64,000 nt of DNA from Przewalskia tangutica (lineage: Eukaryota > Streptophyta > Magnoliopsida > Solanales > Solanaceae), in contig CM056729.1 of the NCBI GenBank assembly GCA_029844215.1, forward strand, positions 4,340,001 to 4,404,000, in the 5' to 3' direction. The position numbers were made by a program, and so were the translations under genes. The notes beneath the pieces were generated by a model. The model searched no databases and had not been told where the DNA came from. It saw nothing but the letters and a program-made list of their open reading frames with translations. This document shows positions 1 through 11,178 of this stretch, piece after piece (position 1 is the first letter of the stretch; each line of letters opens with the position of its first letter).

Positions 1-136
1 AGGATTAGGCTAGGATTAAGTCATTTGTTGACTAAGTTATCTACTTACATTATCTTATAATCAATTACAATTAATATTCTATCAATTACAATAATTACTC
101 TATCATTCTATCAATTATAATAATTACTCTATCACA
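1..136 (-). repeat. Partial 3' LTR of RE0
   Basis: This AT-rich stretch carries 'attctatcaattacaataat' and 'aggattaagtcat', both also found in the LTR at 4726-4915. It ends at 'atcaca', which is TGTGAT on the minus strand, the expected TG start of an LTR. The rest lies left of the window. Confidence 0.7.
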
Positions 137-234
137 TAACCGCAGTCGAAGCAGCGTATGCTGAGACTGTCCCGAAAGTCTTCATATAGAATCAGCGGAA
201 GACCTTTTGTAAAAATATCTCCAATCTGATAGCG

Positions 235-1663
235 TTACGGGACATGTAAGACACACACTTGTCCACGAGCAACCTTTTCGCGAACAAAATGAATATCCAA
301 CTCAATACGCTTAGAGCGTTGGTGGTTAACCAGATTCTCAGAGAGATAAATAGCACTAACATAATCACAGTATATTAATGTTGTCTTCGGAACCGGACAG
401 TGGAACTCTAGAAGAAGGTTTCGGAGCCGACAAGATTCAGACACCATATTGGCAACACCTCGATATTCTGCTTCGGCACTGGATATGGACTACATCGCTT
501 GTCGTTTGGAGGACCAAGATACCAAGTTGTCACCAAGGAATATACCATAACCAGACGTGAAGCGTCTGGTATCCAGACATCCACCTCAATCAACATCTAT
601 GAAGGACACAAGGGTGGTTGTTGACAATGGATATAAATGCAATCTATAATCCAGAGTGCCCTGAATATAACACACAATGTGTTTGAGAGCATACATGTGA
701 TCCTCCATCGGGTTATGCATGAATAGACAGACCTACTATACCGCATAATAAATGTCTGACCTCGTAAAGGCGGGATATTGCAGGACCCCTAAAAGACTGC
801 GGTAATGAGTCAAGTCGGTATATGGCTTGCCAGAAGAGGCGCTCAACTTTGGTTTAGTATCAACCGGATTTGTAGACAGCTTACATGATGACATGCCAGC
901 TCGTTCAACAATCTCTGCTGCATACTTCTTTTGAGATAAAAATAAACCATCTGCATGATGTGTCACAACTATCCCTAATAAGTAACTTAGTGGCCCTAGA
1001 TCTTTCATAAAAAACTCAGAGCCAAAAAGTGACATGATAGACTTGCGAAGAGCATCGGATGAGGAAGTCGATATAATATCATCCACATATAAAAGAAGGT
1101 AAGCAATATCATTACGTAGATGAAAAAATAATGATCAGACCAGCTGTTAGAAAATCCAATATGTGAAACATAATCCGCAAACCTCTTGTAACATGCCTGA
1201 TAAGCATGTTTGAGCCATATAATGATTTTTTCAACAGGCACACATGATTCAGATAAATGGAGTCTTGGTATCCCAAGGGTTGGTACATGTACAATATTTT
1301 GTTTAAGTCTTCATGTAGGGAGGTATTTTTTATATCAAGTTGATGAAGCAACCATGCTTTCGAAAGAGCTAGGCTAAGAACCGTTCTTATAGTTTTTATT
1401 TTAACCACCGGACTGAAAGTCTCACCGCAATTCACACCAACATGTTGTGTCTTCCCATAACCTACAAGATGGGTTTTATGCCTTTTAAAGGTATAATCAA
1501 ATTTTTCTTTGTGACTGAAAATCCACATAGACCGAATCACATTTGCATCAAGGGAACGGGGAACCAAATCCCACATCCTATTTTTAATAAGAGCATTAAA
1601 TTCATCATCCATAGCCATTTTCCAATTCGGATCATTAATGGCAGACACAGGATTACGAGGCAA
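235..1663 (-). pseudogene. RE0 RNase H and reverse transcriptase remnant
   Basis: Minus-strand reading frames encode copia RNase H (240-600; residues near SAIYLSENLVNHQRSKRIEL), the end of reverse transcriptase (736-1086; DLGPLSYLLGI, then HYRSLLGVLQY) and its start (1112-1663; NPNWKMAMDDEFNAL-like, [17 protein letters not shown]). These match conserved blocks of plant copia reverse transcriptase. The reading is split over at least three frames; the YVDD catalytic block is interrupted near 1080-1100. It cannot give a working enzyme. The identity is secure, the exact limits are not. Confidence 0.85.
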
Positions 1664-1851
1664 TGTTGATTTTGTAACACTGGTGTGAAGATCATATTTT
1701 GTGTTGGGCTTGAAAATTCTGTGTTGAATACGAGTGACTAGACATTGGGCCGGAAGAGGAAGTGGGGCAATGGTTTATGTGGCAATGGGCTTCCAGACAG
1801 TGGCCTAGTGAAGCCGAAAGTGATTGGGTTGAGGTATGAAGGCCCATAACG

Positions 1852-3348
1852 CTAGGTAGTGAGAGGCAGTGTCTGGGCCACTATTTCAGGGCCCAATTCA
1901 CCCATATTTAATGGGTTGGACGAAACAGTGGGGTTTGGAAGGAAATAAAAATGTTGGGCCAAATACGGATTTATGCCATCGTCAAACAAATCGTATGTAG
2001 GAGGTTCGGACCCATGAATTTGGGTAAATGGAAAAGTCGCTTCATCAAAAATTATGTGACGACTCACAATGTTTTTTTGAGAGGATAAGTCGTAACATTT
2101 CTAACCTCGATGATTGGAGGGATAACCCAAAAAGACATATAGAGTAGATCGAAATTGAAGTTTATTGATCGTCGTGGATGGAATAAGAGGATAGCATAAG
2201 CACCCGAATACCCGTATATGAGAGTAAGATGGTTCTCTTAGGTATAAGATTTTTATAGGGGCTTGATAGGATAAGTGTTGCTTGGAAGTATGTTAAGGAT
2301 ATAAGATATCATTTGTAGTGCGTGATGCCAAAAAGATGGTGTTAGAGAGGCATGAGCAAGGGAGGTTCTAATAATGTTATTTATGGTTCATATTTTTCTT
2401 TCTGCCTTTTCATTTTGAGCGGAGGTATGTGGACATAAAAGATGAAAGGTTAAACCATTTGCATTGCAAAAATTCCAAAATGGCCCGTTATAAAATTTCA
2501 TATCATTATCACATTGAATATTTTAATATCCTGTTCAAATTGATTTTGGATGAATGCTCTAAAATTGAAAAATGTGGAAAAAACTTGTGACTTTTTAGAC
2601 AACAAAAATATCTACAAAATATTAGAGTAATCATCTAGCAAAAACAAATAATATCGATGGCTCGAAAAGCTCAAAACAGAAGATGTCCAAATATCACAAT
2701 GGATAATATCAAAAGGCATAAGAGTGCATGAATTAGAAGAAATAAATGGCAATTGAACATGTTTTTCCTAGTGGACATAACCACACATATTTGAATTATG
2801 TGTTCGAGTACATGAAATAAGATTATTTTGTTTAAGGGAGGCTAAAATAGGAGCTCCCGGATGACTCAAACGTTCATGACATAATGAAGGAGCTAAGGCT
2901 GCAAAGGTGGATGGTAACTTGGCTTGATGATTAGGTGTGGTGATTGGATAGAACTCGTCGTAACTATCACATCTCATTAGACGCATCCCCGTCTGAAAAT
3001 CCTTCACATAAAATAAAAAAGGGTCAAAGTCAACAGAAACTCAATTATCAGTAGTAAATTTTCTAACAGAAACTAAGTTTTTTAATTAATTGTAGAGCAT
3101 AAAGGACATTCTTTAAAGTTAACGGTGGGTTTGGTGGAGATAATTTGGTAGAACCATACCACGATTGGAATAGAATGGTCATTTCCGACAATTATACCAT
3201 TATTTTTACTCAAATTAAAATAGGACGAGAGATTACCTTGGGAGGACGTCATATGAGACGTCGTTCCGATGTCCATGTACCAATTTGTGTCGGACGGATT
3301 AAGTACAAGAATGTTCATGGCGGACTCAATATAGATTGGGTTAGCCAC
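1852..3348 (-). pseudogene. RE0 integrase and aspartic protease remnant
   Basis: At 3082-3348 the frame reads NWYMDIGTTSHMT, the copia protease site, with the usual DSG changed to DIG. At 2768-3007 it reads CHERLSHPGAPILASLKQNN, the GAG-pre-integrase block that precedes the zinc-binding H-H-C-C part of integrase. At 1852-2067 RHIIFDEATFPF matches the segment after the integrase core in copia polyproteins. Between 2070 and 2770 the frame is repeatedly broken. Both the damaged protease site and the frameshifts argue that it is inactive. Confidence 0.8.
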
Positions 3349-3369
3349 TGCTGCTGAATGGGTCTCCTG

Positions 3370-4413
3370 TCATTGGTTCGGTAGTGGCTCAAAACTTGCT
3401 GGACCGTGGCTGCTGCTTATGGGCCCAAATCCACTGGGTTGTTGGCTGGAAGTGTGCCTTGGGTGGGCACGCCTAATTTCTGAAGAAGCAGGCGGTGGCA
3501 CATCCTGAGTCATTGCCGGCCCATCGTGGTGGTGCCCACCTGGGCTCGGGGCTACCACTACTGGTCGGACATGGGCTGTTGGTCTCCGCCCTTGCCGCCA
3601 GTCCCGCCGCAACCGTAATTCCGGGTGGCCTCCACCCTTGCCACAACCGCGATCACCACCACGAATTTTACCACCATTTCATCCTTTTGTCTCAAACTTG
3701 GAGGCAAATTATCAAAATGTGTAGAAACATTATCAGACGGGGCGACAACCATGGAGGAATTCGATATAGTGGCGGTCTTTTGGCGAAATCCGTCTCTTCA
3801 AGAATAAGCATGGAGTGAGATTGGTAAAATAGCGGTAGATGGTTGCTTTGTCGAATAAGCGTAGCCACTCCACTATACGCGTCGAAAAGGCCGGCAACCA
3901 ATTGTAAAACCAACCGATTGTTAGTAATTGGCGCCCCCAACGTTCTTGAGTTGATCCGATAAGATTTTGAGGCGTTGACAATAAACAGATACATTTGAAA
4001 AATCCGCCATGTCAGTGGTGGAGAATTCTTTCTCCAGGGTGACAGCTCGGGAATTCTTATTATCTTGGAAGATATCTCGTAAGTGATCCCAAGCCTCCAT
4101 TATCGTGGAGTCGGGTTCCATAATTGTATGAAACAAATCGCTTGAAATAGTTACATAAATCCACGAAAGAACTGTCGCATTAAGTGTGAGACAATTATTT
4201 TTCATCATCGATGCTCGACACCTTTTCCTTGTTTGTTTTCGGTGGAATTATGTGATGAATAACCTCGTGGGAGAGACAAAAGATCTTAAAGAGTTCTGTC
4301 CACGTCGCGTAATGAACATTTTCCATCTCAAGAGTGATGGAAATGTGAGTTTTGATATTGGAAACGTCAAGAGCGGGATGAAATATGGATTTAGAGTGCG
4401 ACATTATTGACAA
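3370..4413 (-). pseudogene. RE0 gag remnant
   Basis: The gag begins near 4413 (MSIMSHSKSIFHPALDVSNI). It continues through a frameshift to 3921-4208, where [20 protein letters not shown] is the signature of the copia gag domain also seen in RE1 and RE2. A Gly/His/Arg-rich tail follows at about 3540-3680, in place of a clear CCHC zinc knuckle. Several frames are needed to read it, so it is a pseudogene. Confidence 0.8.
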
Positions 4414-4505
4414 AAAAAGAAAATAGGAAAAATATTTAAAAAAAATGGGGGGAGGCTTTCACAATGTAGTGAAGAGAAGAGAGGATGTGGGGACGGACGG
4501 GGAGG

Positions 4506-4820
4506 TTGTAGTATTTTAGGCTGAGATTTTTTCCTAAACTATTGATACCATATAAGAATATTTTTCTCAATGATTACATTCCAAAAGTGTGGTAATTATA
4601 CCACCATTACAATCATCATCTAATACTAGGATTAAGTCATTGTTGTAGTATTTTAGGCTGGGATTGGGGGACGGGGGATGTTGTAGTATTTTAGGCTGGG
4701 ATTTTTTCCTAAACTATTGATACCATATAAGAATATTTTTCTCAATGATTACATTCCAAAAGTGTGGTAATTATACCACCATTACAATCATCATCTAATA
4801 CTAGGATTAAGTCATTGTTG
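4506..4820 (-). repeat. Direct duplication of the RE0 primer site and LTR end
   Basis: About 140 bp are present twice, at 4506-4645 and 4681-4820, offset by 175 bp. Each copy holds the primer-binding site (reverse complement of tggtatcaat, at about 4541-4550 and 4716-4725) and the inner part of the LTR. A third short copy of the first 20 or so bases sits at 4643-4662. The copies are nearly identical by eye, so the duplication is younger than the element, or arose as it was made. Confidence 0.85.
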
Positions 4821-4915
4821 ACCAAGTTATCTACCTATATTATCCTATAATTAATTACAATTATTACTAGATAATTACAATTAACATTCTATCAATTACA
4901 ATAATTACTATATCA
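4726..4915 (-). repeat. 5' LTR of RE0
   Basis: This stretch directly follows the primer-site sequence 'gatacca' and ends in 'tatca' (TGATA on the minus strand). It shares its outer half with the partial LTR at 1-136. It is about 190 bp long. Confidence 0.7.
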
Positions 4916-4984
4916 TTTTATTTTATTTTCTAACATCTTCTAAGCAAGGAGTGAATAATGTCGCGGTTGAAAAAGGGCGTGACA
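4916..4984 (+). mobile_element. End of a gypsy-type LTR
   Basis: The segment 'aatgtcgcggttgaaaaagg' followed by gcgtgaca matches the 3' end of the LTR at 57297-58851 (...tgtcgcggccgg...gcgaca) and the reversed copy that begins at 38992. Only the last 69 bp remain in this window; the rest is presumably on the far side of RE0. It interrupts the gag reading frame of the copia element at 4985-5906. Confidence 0.75.
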
Positions 4985-5532
4985 GGCGCCTTATGGCGCA
5001 GCTCCCTAGTATGGAGAGATGATCTCACCTCCTCTAGAGACACAGTATATTTTTCAACAATGAACGACTGTACGAAATTTTCGTAAAATAATGATAAAGA
5101 TACTAACAAAATCAATGCAGCATCCTCATCCTCAACTTTCACATCAATATTATTCAACTTTAACAAGATTGTGTTTAGTTGATCTAAGTTATCTCGAAGA
5201 GGCATACCTTCCCCAGGCATTCGTGCATTGCTTGTAAGCAACTTGTTGGTTAAGGACTTCGTCATATAAAGACTCTTGAGCTTGACCCATAGACCCTGCG
5301 CGGTTTTCTCCTTCGCGACCTCAGTGATAATATCATCAGCAAGGCTCAACATAATTGTTGAATGAGACTTCTCTTCCAGAACTGCCATCTCATCGTTAAT
5401 GGGTTCTGCCGGCTTCCTAGCAAGTGGCGCCCAAAGTCCTTATTGTTTTAACAAGGCTCGCATCTTGATCTGCCACAGACTAAAATTGTTTCTCCCCGTA
5501 AATTTATCGATTTTCACATTCATTTCAGACAT
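4985..5532 (-). pseudogene. Copia gag remnant (Tnt1-like)
   Basis: The frame opens at 5532 with MSEMNVKIDKFTGRNNFSLW, the usual start of Tnt1-like gag. It meets one in-frame stop after RALLKQ, then reads on to EEVRSSLHTRELRHKAPV, where the sequence switches to the gypsy LTR. An open stretch of 152 codons at 4930-5388 includes residues contributed by that LTR. Truncated and interrupted, so not functional. Confidence 0.85.
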
Positions 5533-5567
5533 CTTTCAAACAAACAAATCCGGCTCTGATACCAATT

Positions 5568-5906
5568 TGTTATAGCGGAAGCAATTAAACAGAAGAAAGA
5601 ATAATAATGAATGTAAATGACACAAATGATTTAACGTGGTTCACTAACAATGTGTTAGCTACGTCCACGGGCAGAAGAGATGAAGCTTTATTGATCTTGA
5701 GGAATATAATTTTTGGGATTTCTCTGGATTGTATTTTAGATTGCTTATTAGGTTATGACCTATGATGTTTATATAGAGTACCCCTTACACAGACTAAGGA
5801 ATAGTTTTCCAAACAGAAAGGGAAAAAGTTTTCCAAACAGAAAAGAAAAAAGATTTCTAAACATGGTATAAACCTAATATGTCCCGATTCAAGGCATATT
5901 TCAACA
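5568..5906 (-). repeat. 5' LTR of the truncated copia element
   Basis: This 339-bp stretch begins 'tgttatagcggaag' and ends 'catatttcaaca', giving TGTTG...AACA ends on the minus strand. The primer site lies directly inside it at about 5550-5567. Confidence 0.75.
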
Positions 5907-5986
5907 AATGTAATGAAGGATAAAATTGACCTATATGGAATAGTTCAAAGATATTTTTGGCCATTTTCATTTTATAGTTAGCTAGT

Positions 5987-6140
5987 ACATGTTTGGATAT
6001 AGAAATGTTGAAATAAATTTTATAAATAAGTAGTTATATGTTTGGATAAAAGTATTTGAGATTGATTTTTATAAATAAGCAGTTACATGTTTGGATAGAC
6101 GTATTGAAACCGACTTTATAAATAAATACTTCATGTATTT
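5987..6140. repeat. Tandem repeat, about 48-bp unit, three copies
   Basis: The block 'acatgtttggata ... tttataaataagcagtta' recurs at 5987, 6037 and 6085, with a degenerate fourth start at 6131. The copies have diverged. No coding meaning is seen, and the flanks (5907-6616) hold no recognisable gene. Confidence 0.8.
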
Positions 6141-6616
6141 GGTAAAAAAATATTGATTATCATTTTTTTAATAAAATGAATAAAATATCCTATGACATTT
6201 TTACAACGGATCATACATTTAATTTGAACTTTTGTTGGCTGAATCTTAATGATGCAGCTGAGAAAAACGTGAAATAATTATAATTTGCACTACTTTTAAA
6301 TTCATACAAGTCAGCTACATCTCTAGTAAAAGACAAGTAATAGTTTAGTCTACATCAAATAACAGAAGAATCCGATGAGCTATTATGTTAATAATATCAA
6401 CTTTTTTTCGTCTAATAATTAATTACTGATTTGTTAGTATCTTGTACTTCATTAATGATTGTATACCTTTGTTTATAAGTTAACTCTTCCATTCCTTCTT
6501 ACTAGTGACTTATACTAAAAAAAGATTTTTATTTTACTTATCTATTTTAGAGGAGGTTCAATTAATTCTCACTAGTATCATTTGGTGGTTTTAACATACG
6601 CAAATTGAAGTTTAAA

Positions 6617-7551
6617 ATGAAACCCTTACTAAAAAGGGCAAATGAGACTGACGAGGACGTGAGGTTTGATACTCATGTAATCCAAAAGAAATGAAGTTTT
6701 AAGTATCTTGGATCTATTATTCAAGAAAATGAAGAAATTAATGAGGATGTCACACATAATATTGGTGCGGGGTGGATGAAATAGAGGCTTGCATCTGAAG
6801 TCTTGTGTGATAAGAAAGTGCCACCAAAACTCAAAGACATGTTCTATAGAGTGGTGGTTAGATCAACTATATTGTATGTGGCGGAGTGTTCGTCAATCAA
6901 GAACTCTCACGTTTAGAAAATGAAAGTAGCGGAAATTAGGATGTCGCGGTAGATATGTGGAGATACTAGGAGTGATAGGATTAGAAATGAAGATATCCGG
7001 GATAAGGTGGGAGTGGCCTCGATGGAAGACAAGATACGAGAAGCGAGACTTAGATGGTTCAGACATGTGAAGAGGAGATGATGGATGCCCCAGTGCGGAG
7101 GTGTGAGAGGTTGGCTACAGATGGCTTCAGGAGGGATAGAGGTAGACCAAAGAAGTATCGGGGAGAAGTGATTAGAAAGGATATGATGCATCTACAACTT
7201 ACCGAGGACATGACCTTAGCAGGAGATTATGGAGGAGACGAATTAGGGTAGAAAGTTAGTAGGTAATCGAGCATTGTCTCACTTTTTCTTTTCTTTTTTA
7301 CTAGTAGTCGTAGGATTTCTCTTGTAGTTTCTTATCCTTTGATTTCTGTTACTATCCACTATCTTTTGTTATTTGCTTAGCGTATTGTTTGTTTTAGTCA
7401 CTGTTCCTTTTTCCTTTTTGACCTGCTTTGTTTTGTTTTACCTTGAGCCGAGGGTCTATCAGAAACAATCTCTCTACCCCAAGGTAGAGGTAAGATCTCT
7501 ACCCTCCCCAAATCTCATTTGTGGAATTATACTGGGTATGCTGTTGTTGTT
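6617..7551 (+). mobile_element. RTE-type LINE remnant, 3' end
   Basis: The plus strand encodes the C-terminal part of an RTE-clade LINE polyprotein: FKYLGSIIQENEEINEDVTH near 6700, [20 protein letters not shown] near 6820-6870, and [18 protein letters not shown] near 7030-7080. Several stops (after GAGWMK and in WMSR*ICG-like positions) and one frameshift near 7080 show decay. A 3' untranslated tail follows (7440-7551) with 'gaaacaatctctctacccc', 'gtagaggtaagatct' and a terminal gttgttgtta. That tail is also carried by the SINE-like copies listed elsewhere. The 5' part is missing, as is usual for LINE copies. Confidence 0.85.
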
Positions 7552-9303
7552 ATAGAGTAGAGATATAATATATATGTATATGTCAAAAAATAACAATGAA
7601 GTGATTATCGAGAAATATCTTCATTTAAACATAATTATTATTTGTAAAACATATAAGTTGGGCTTACCGCAATTACCCCCCTCTTTGACAAGGCATCAGA
7701 AATAATATCTCTTGAATTATAGTAACTCCCTTCCTCAATTTTGCAATTTTCTCCTATCATTTTCGAACACGAGAAAATTCCAGTGTGAATAATGATATCG
7801 ATAAATGTCAGTCCCATATTGAAATATAATGCATATAAACCCTTTTAGATGCTTCTAATATAAGAGATTATATATATTTTTGATGAAAGGCCATTGAAAT
7901 GAATGGAGAAACATGAAAGAAATGAAAATAAGGTTACAATTTTACCTACTATAGGAGAAGAGTGAATCACGTGAAAGGAATTAAGCAAGTGAATTAGAGT
8001 GTTGGTTACGGGTAAAATGGTTGTGTATATTTGAGTCAGGGTGGAGCTAGAGTAACTCACTAGTTTTAATTCATATCTTATATTTGTCTTAATGATCTAT
8101 TGAATATGTATAAATTATTAATTTAAAATTCATATAAACCATAATTTTTAAATCCCAGTTCCTCTTTGGGGTAACTAAATAGTCCTTTAAAATTATTTTT
8201 GAGCGATTTTGGTCCTTTAAATTTATGAAAATTAAGCACTTTAGGTCTTTGTAACATATTTAATAAACTATGACAGTTAAATTGAAAGGAAAATGTGAAA
8301 GAAAAAGATTTGAAAGAAACACCACCTCAAATTTCAAAACTTGCAACACCAAAACCTGCCCTAAATATTAACGATAAATAAAAATAGCAGAAAGTGCACA
8401 TCAAAAGACTTGCATCAGACAATAAAAATAGAGCAAAAATAGCGAAACTACAAAACCTTCACTTCCAAATATGAGTTTCTATTAATTATTTTCTCTTCAC
8501 ACTTCCCATTAAATCTAATAACTAGATTTTTATTTTTAAAATATTTGACAGAAATCAATTGTGCTTCCTTTTGACAAATTAAAAAAAAATCAAAATTTGC
8601 AGGAAGATATTTTATAAGATATTTTTTACACCTACCCCAAAATAAGGTTCCTATATATCGTACCTACCAAAGAAAGATTAAATCAGACACGAGAAAATGT
8701 TCCAGTACTGTGAAGTGTGAACATGAGCAATAATGGATGCACATTTTTGTAGTGTCTACAACATGATGTGATACTATTACAAATACATATTTTAATTTCC
8801 ACGGCAAATTCTAGAAGTGATAAATGTTATTCTCATTCCATCTAAAATTCGCGGAATTAGTTGATAATTAGAATAGATTCGTAGACACTATTTTCTTCTA
8901 ACAAATGATCCTTCATTAGAATGGAGAAACAGGAAAGAAAAGGTTGAATACAAAATAAAATTAGAACTCCTCTTACCTACTAAAGGAAAAGAATGAATCA
9001 CATGAAGGAAACCCCAATGAACTTTATTAACTTGTGGAAATATAATGTGTAACTTGAAGCATTTTCTATTGAAACTGACTCCCCAAATATAATTAAAATG
9101 GCCGGCCTTAGGGTACTTTTCTTAGGAGATAGGAAGAAACTTTCTTAGTTTAAATCGGCTATATATGTATCAACTCTAGTGGAATTATTCTTTTTGTTTT
9201 TCGTTAGGTGTGTTCGATATTTGTTTTGAAGCTCCGTCTGAATTCATGCTTCTAAAGAGGAAGTGTTCGCCACACTCGAACCTGAGAACTCTCGTGGAGC
9301 ACC
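7552..9303. other. Spacer with no recognised gene
   Basis: AT-rich sequence. Open frames are short and resemble nothing recognised. No transposon ends were identified. Confidence 0.6.
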
Positions 9304-9482
9304 GACGGAGCCACCTTCGTCGTAGAGGACGACTCAATTTATACTTATTCGTTGAAAATTAAACTGTATAAATAGGTTTTTTTGTGTACATATATTATAT
9401 ATTTAGTCTCTTAGCTTCTTTGTGTGTTTAATTATTTATTTCTTAATATTTTGCATTTCTTTAATAAGAACTTGGCTCCGCC
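9304..9482. mobile_element. Small MITE-like element
   Basis: The ends are inverted copies: gacggagccacc at 9304-9315 and, reverse-complemented, ggcggagccaag at 9471-9482. The interior is AT-rich and non-coding. No clear target duplication was found, so the family is left open. Confidence 0.45.
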
Positions 9483-9639
9483 ACTAACATGTTGAGATAC
9501 TATTCATCCCATCACAATCGTGGTAACTACTATTATTTTATCTAAACTAGGAGGTTCTCATCCTAATTGGCATCGTTTGATCCATGTTAGTCGAAACAAT
9601 ACAAAAGACTATATCCAATATTCGGTACTTTTTAATTTA

Positions 9640-9858
9640 GGTAACATTTTTTTATTTTTAATCCGTCCAAAAAGAATGATATGGTTTTTGTATTTAGTAA
9701 TAATTTAACTTTAAAATACTTATTTTACGCTTAATAAGATGATTTATAGCCACACAAATATCTATAGCTTATTTTAACCACAAATTTCAAACGTCTTTTT
9801 TATTTTTTAAACACTGTGCCCGGACAAACACCTTCACATAAATTAGGATGGAGGGAAT
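9640..9858 (-). mobile_element. Stowaway-like MITE
   Basis: On the minus strand it begins 'ccctccatcctaatttatgt' and ends near 'ttttggacggatt', the end pattern of Stowaway MITEs. It aligns along its length with the plus-strand copy at 26080-26294, for example 'attttaaagtta(a/g)attatta'. Confidence 0.7.
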
Positions 9859-9903
9859 ATTAATTATTTTATATAGTTTGTTAAATGGTTTTAACTTCTA
9901 TAT

Positions 9904-10111
9904 TGTAAACGTGTAAATATAGGAAACAATATATTCCCTACCCATAATTATAATATTTCCATATATTGTGTAAAAATATAATTATGGTAAGACTAGGACT
10001 CCTCATTTATATAGGCTTAGGATTCCTATTGTATAAGGGATGAACATTGTACTCTATATATACCTTGATATTAATGAAAGACTCCCTAAGGGAGATTGAT
10101 ATCATCTTACA
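9904..10111 (+). repeat. 5' LTR of RE1
   Basis: It starts tgtaaacgtgtaaat and ends catcttaca. It pairs with 15178-15376, differing by scattered substitutions and a short indel near the end. Confidence 0.9.
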
Positions 10112-10124
10112 TGGTATCAAGAGC
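10112..10124 (+). promoter_or_regulatory. RE1 primer-binding site
   Basis: The sequence tggtatcaagagc lies directly after the 5' LTR and matches the usual plant copia primer site for initiator methionine tRNA. Confidence 0.85.
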
Positions 10125-10234
10125 CTAGAAAGAAAAATCCTAGAATTTTTCTACCAAGCAGTCCCCTCGGCGTCTCATACGCTCTCTCTCTACCCAAATT
10201 CTTGGTTTTTCTTCTCCATTCCTCTATTCTCTAA

Positions 10235-11073
10235 ATGGATACTCATGATTCTTCCGTTGTCCTTGACGCATCTTCCTCCATAAATCCCACCACCAAGTCA
10301 TCACCCTCTTTTCATTCCTCCCTAACTGTTTCCAACATCAAGAACCATATCCCTATCCTTCTTGATCAAGAAAACAACCATTATTCTCCCTGGGTTGAAC
10401 TATTTCGCAATCATGTATGTCTCTATAATGTGCTTGATCATATTGATGATAAAATTTCGCGCCCTCAGGAGATTGATGATTCTACTTGGCGTCGTCTAGA
10501 CGCTGACATCAAACAGTGGATATATGGTAGTATCTCTCAGGATCTGCTCCTTACTATCATGAAATCTGACTCCACAACCCTTGACTTGTGGAATCGTTTG
10601 GAGGAAATTTTCCAGGACAACAAGCACACTCGTGCCGTGTATTTGGAAGAACAAATCAACAAAACACGTCTTGAAAACTTCTCTAATATTTCTGAGTACT
10701 GCAAGCAGCTTAAACTTCTAGCGGATCAACTCTCCAACGTCGGCACGCCTGTTACTGACGCTAAAATGGTGCTCCAAATGAATGCAGGCCTTACTAAGGG
10801 CGAATATGATACTTTGGCCACCATGATCCAACAGGCAGATCCGCTACCAAGAGTTTTAACAAAGCTCGCTCACAATTATTGCTCGAAGAAACTCGTCGTG
10901 TTAAGCAGGATGAGCACACCCAGCAGGTGTTAACTGTCGACTCGCAACCCCAAGATCAGACGCCACCGAAAAATTCCCAACAACGGCAGGGTCGCGGCGG
11001 CAAGGGTGGAAAAGGCCGTGGCGGTAGAGGAGGTTGTGGTCATGGCAAGGGTCGCGGTCAACAGAACCAGCAG
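10235..11073 (+). pseudogene. RE1 gag
   Basis: The start at 10235 gives MDTHDSSVVLDASSSINPT and a 232-codon frame with the copia gag core (about residues 50-200: DQENNHYSPWVELFRNH, TTLDLWNRLEEIFQDNKHTR, LLADQLSNV). A single-base shift near 10850 moves the reading into the frame of 10879-11076, giving ARSQLLLEETRRVKQDEHTQ and then a Gly/Arg-rich tail (RGGKGGKGRGGRGG) that ends in a TAG at about 11074. No CCHC zinc knuckle is seen; the RGG-like tail takes its place and could bind RNA. It is nearly intact, but the shift makes it a pseudogene. Confidence 0.88.
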
Positions 11074-11178
11074 TAGCAACAGGGATCGCAGAACAACTGG
11101 GTTGCGGCTCCTCAGCAGTTCGTCTACAGCACCGCAGCGCCTCCGTACAGCGCCACGGCAGTCCGGTACAGGACCGCG

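Larger units (their letters stand above)
1..4915 (-). mobile_element. Ty1/copia LTR retrotransposon (RE0), left end outside window
   Basis: Reading leftwards on the minus strand, the element runs from its 5' LTR (4726-4915) through primer site, gag, protease, integrase, reverse transcriptase and RNase H to a partial 3' LTR (1-136). Protease before integrase before reverse transcriptase is the copia order. All domains are broken by stops and frameshifts, so it is a decayed copy. The outer end of the 3' LTR lies beyond base 1, so the target duplication cannot be tested. On the right it abuts a gypsy-type LTR end at 4916, so it appears to have inserted into that LTR. Confidence 0.85.
4985..5906 (-). 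mobile_element. Truncated copia element with 5' LTR, primer site and gag start
   Basis: On the minus strand this holds an LTR (5568-5906), a primer site reading ttggtatcagagccgg (complementary to initiator methionine tRNA), and the beginning of gag. The element stops where the gypsy-type LTR end was inserted at 4984. The LTR and gag differ from RE0 and from the RE1-RE4 family, so this is a separate copia lineage resembling the Tnt1 type. Confidence 0.8.
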
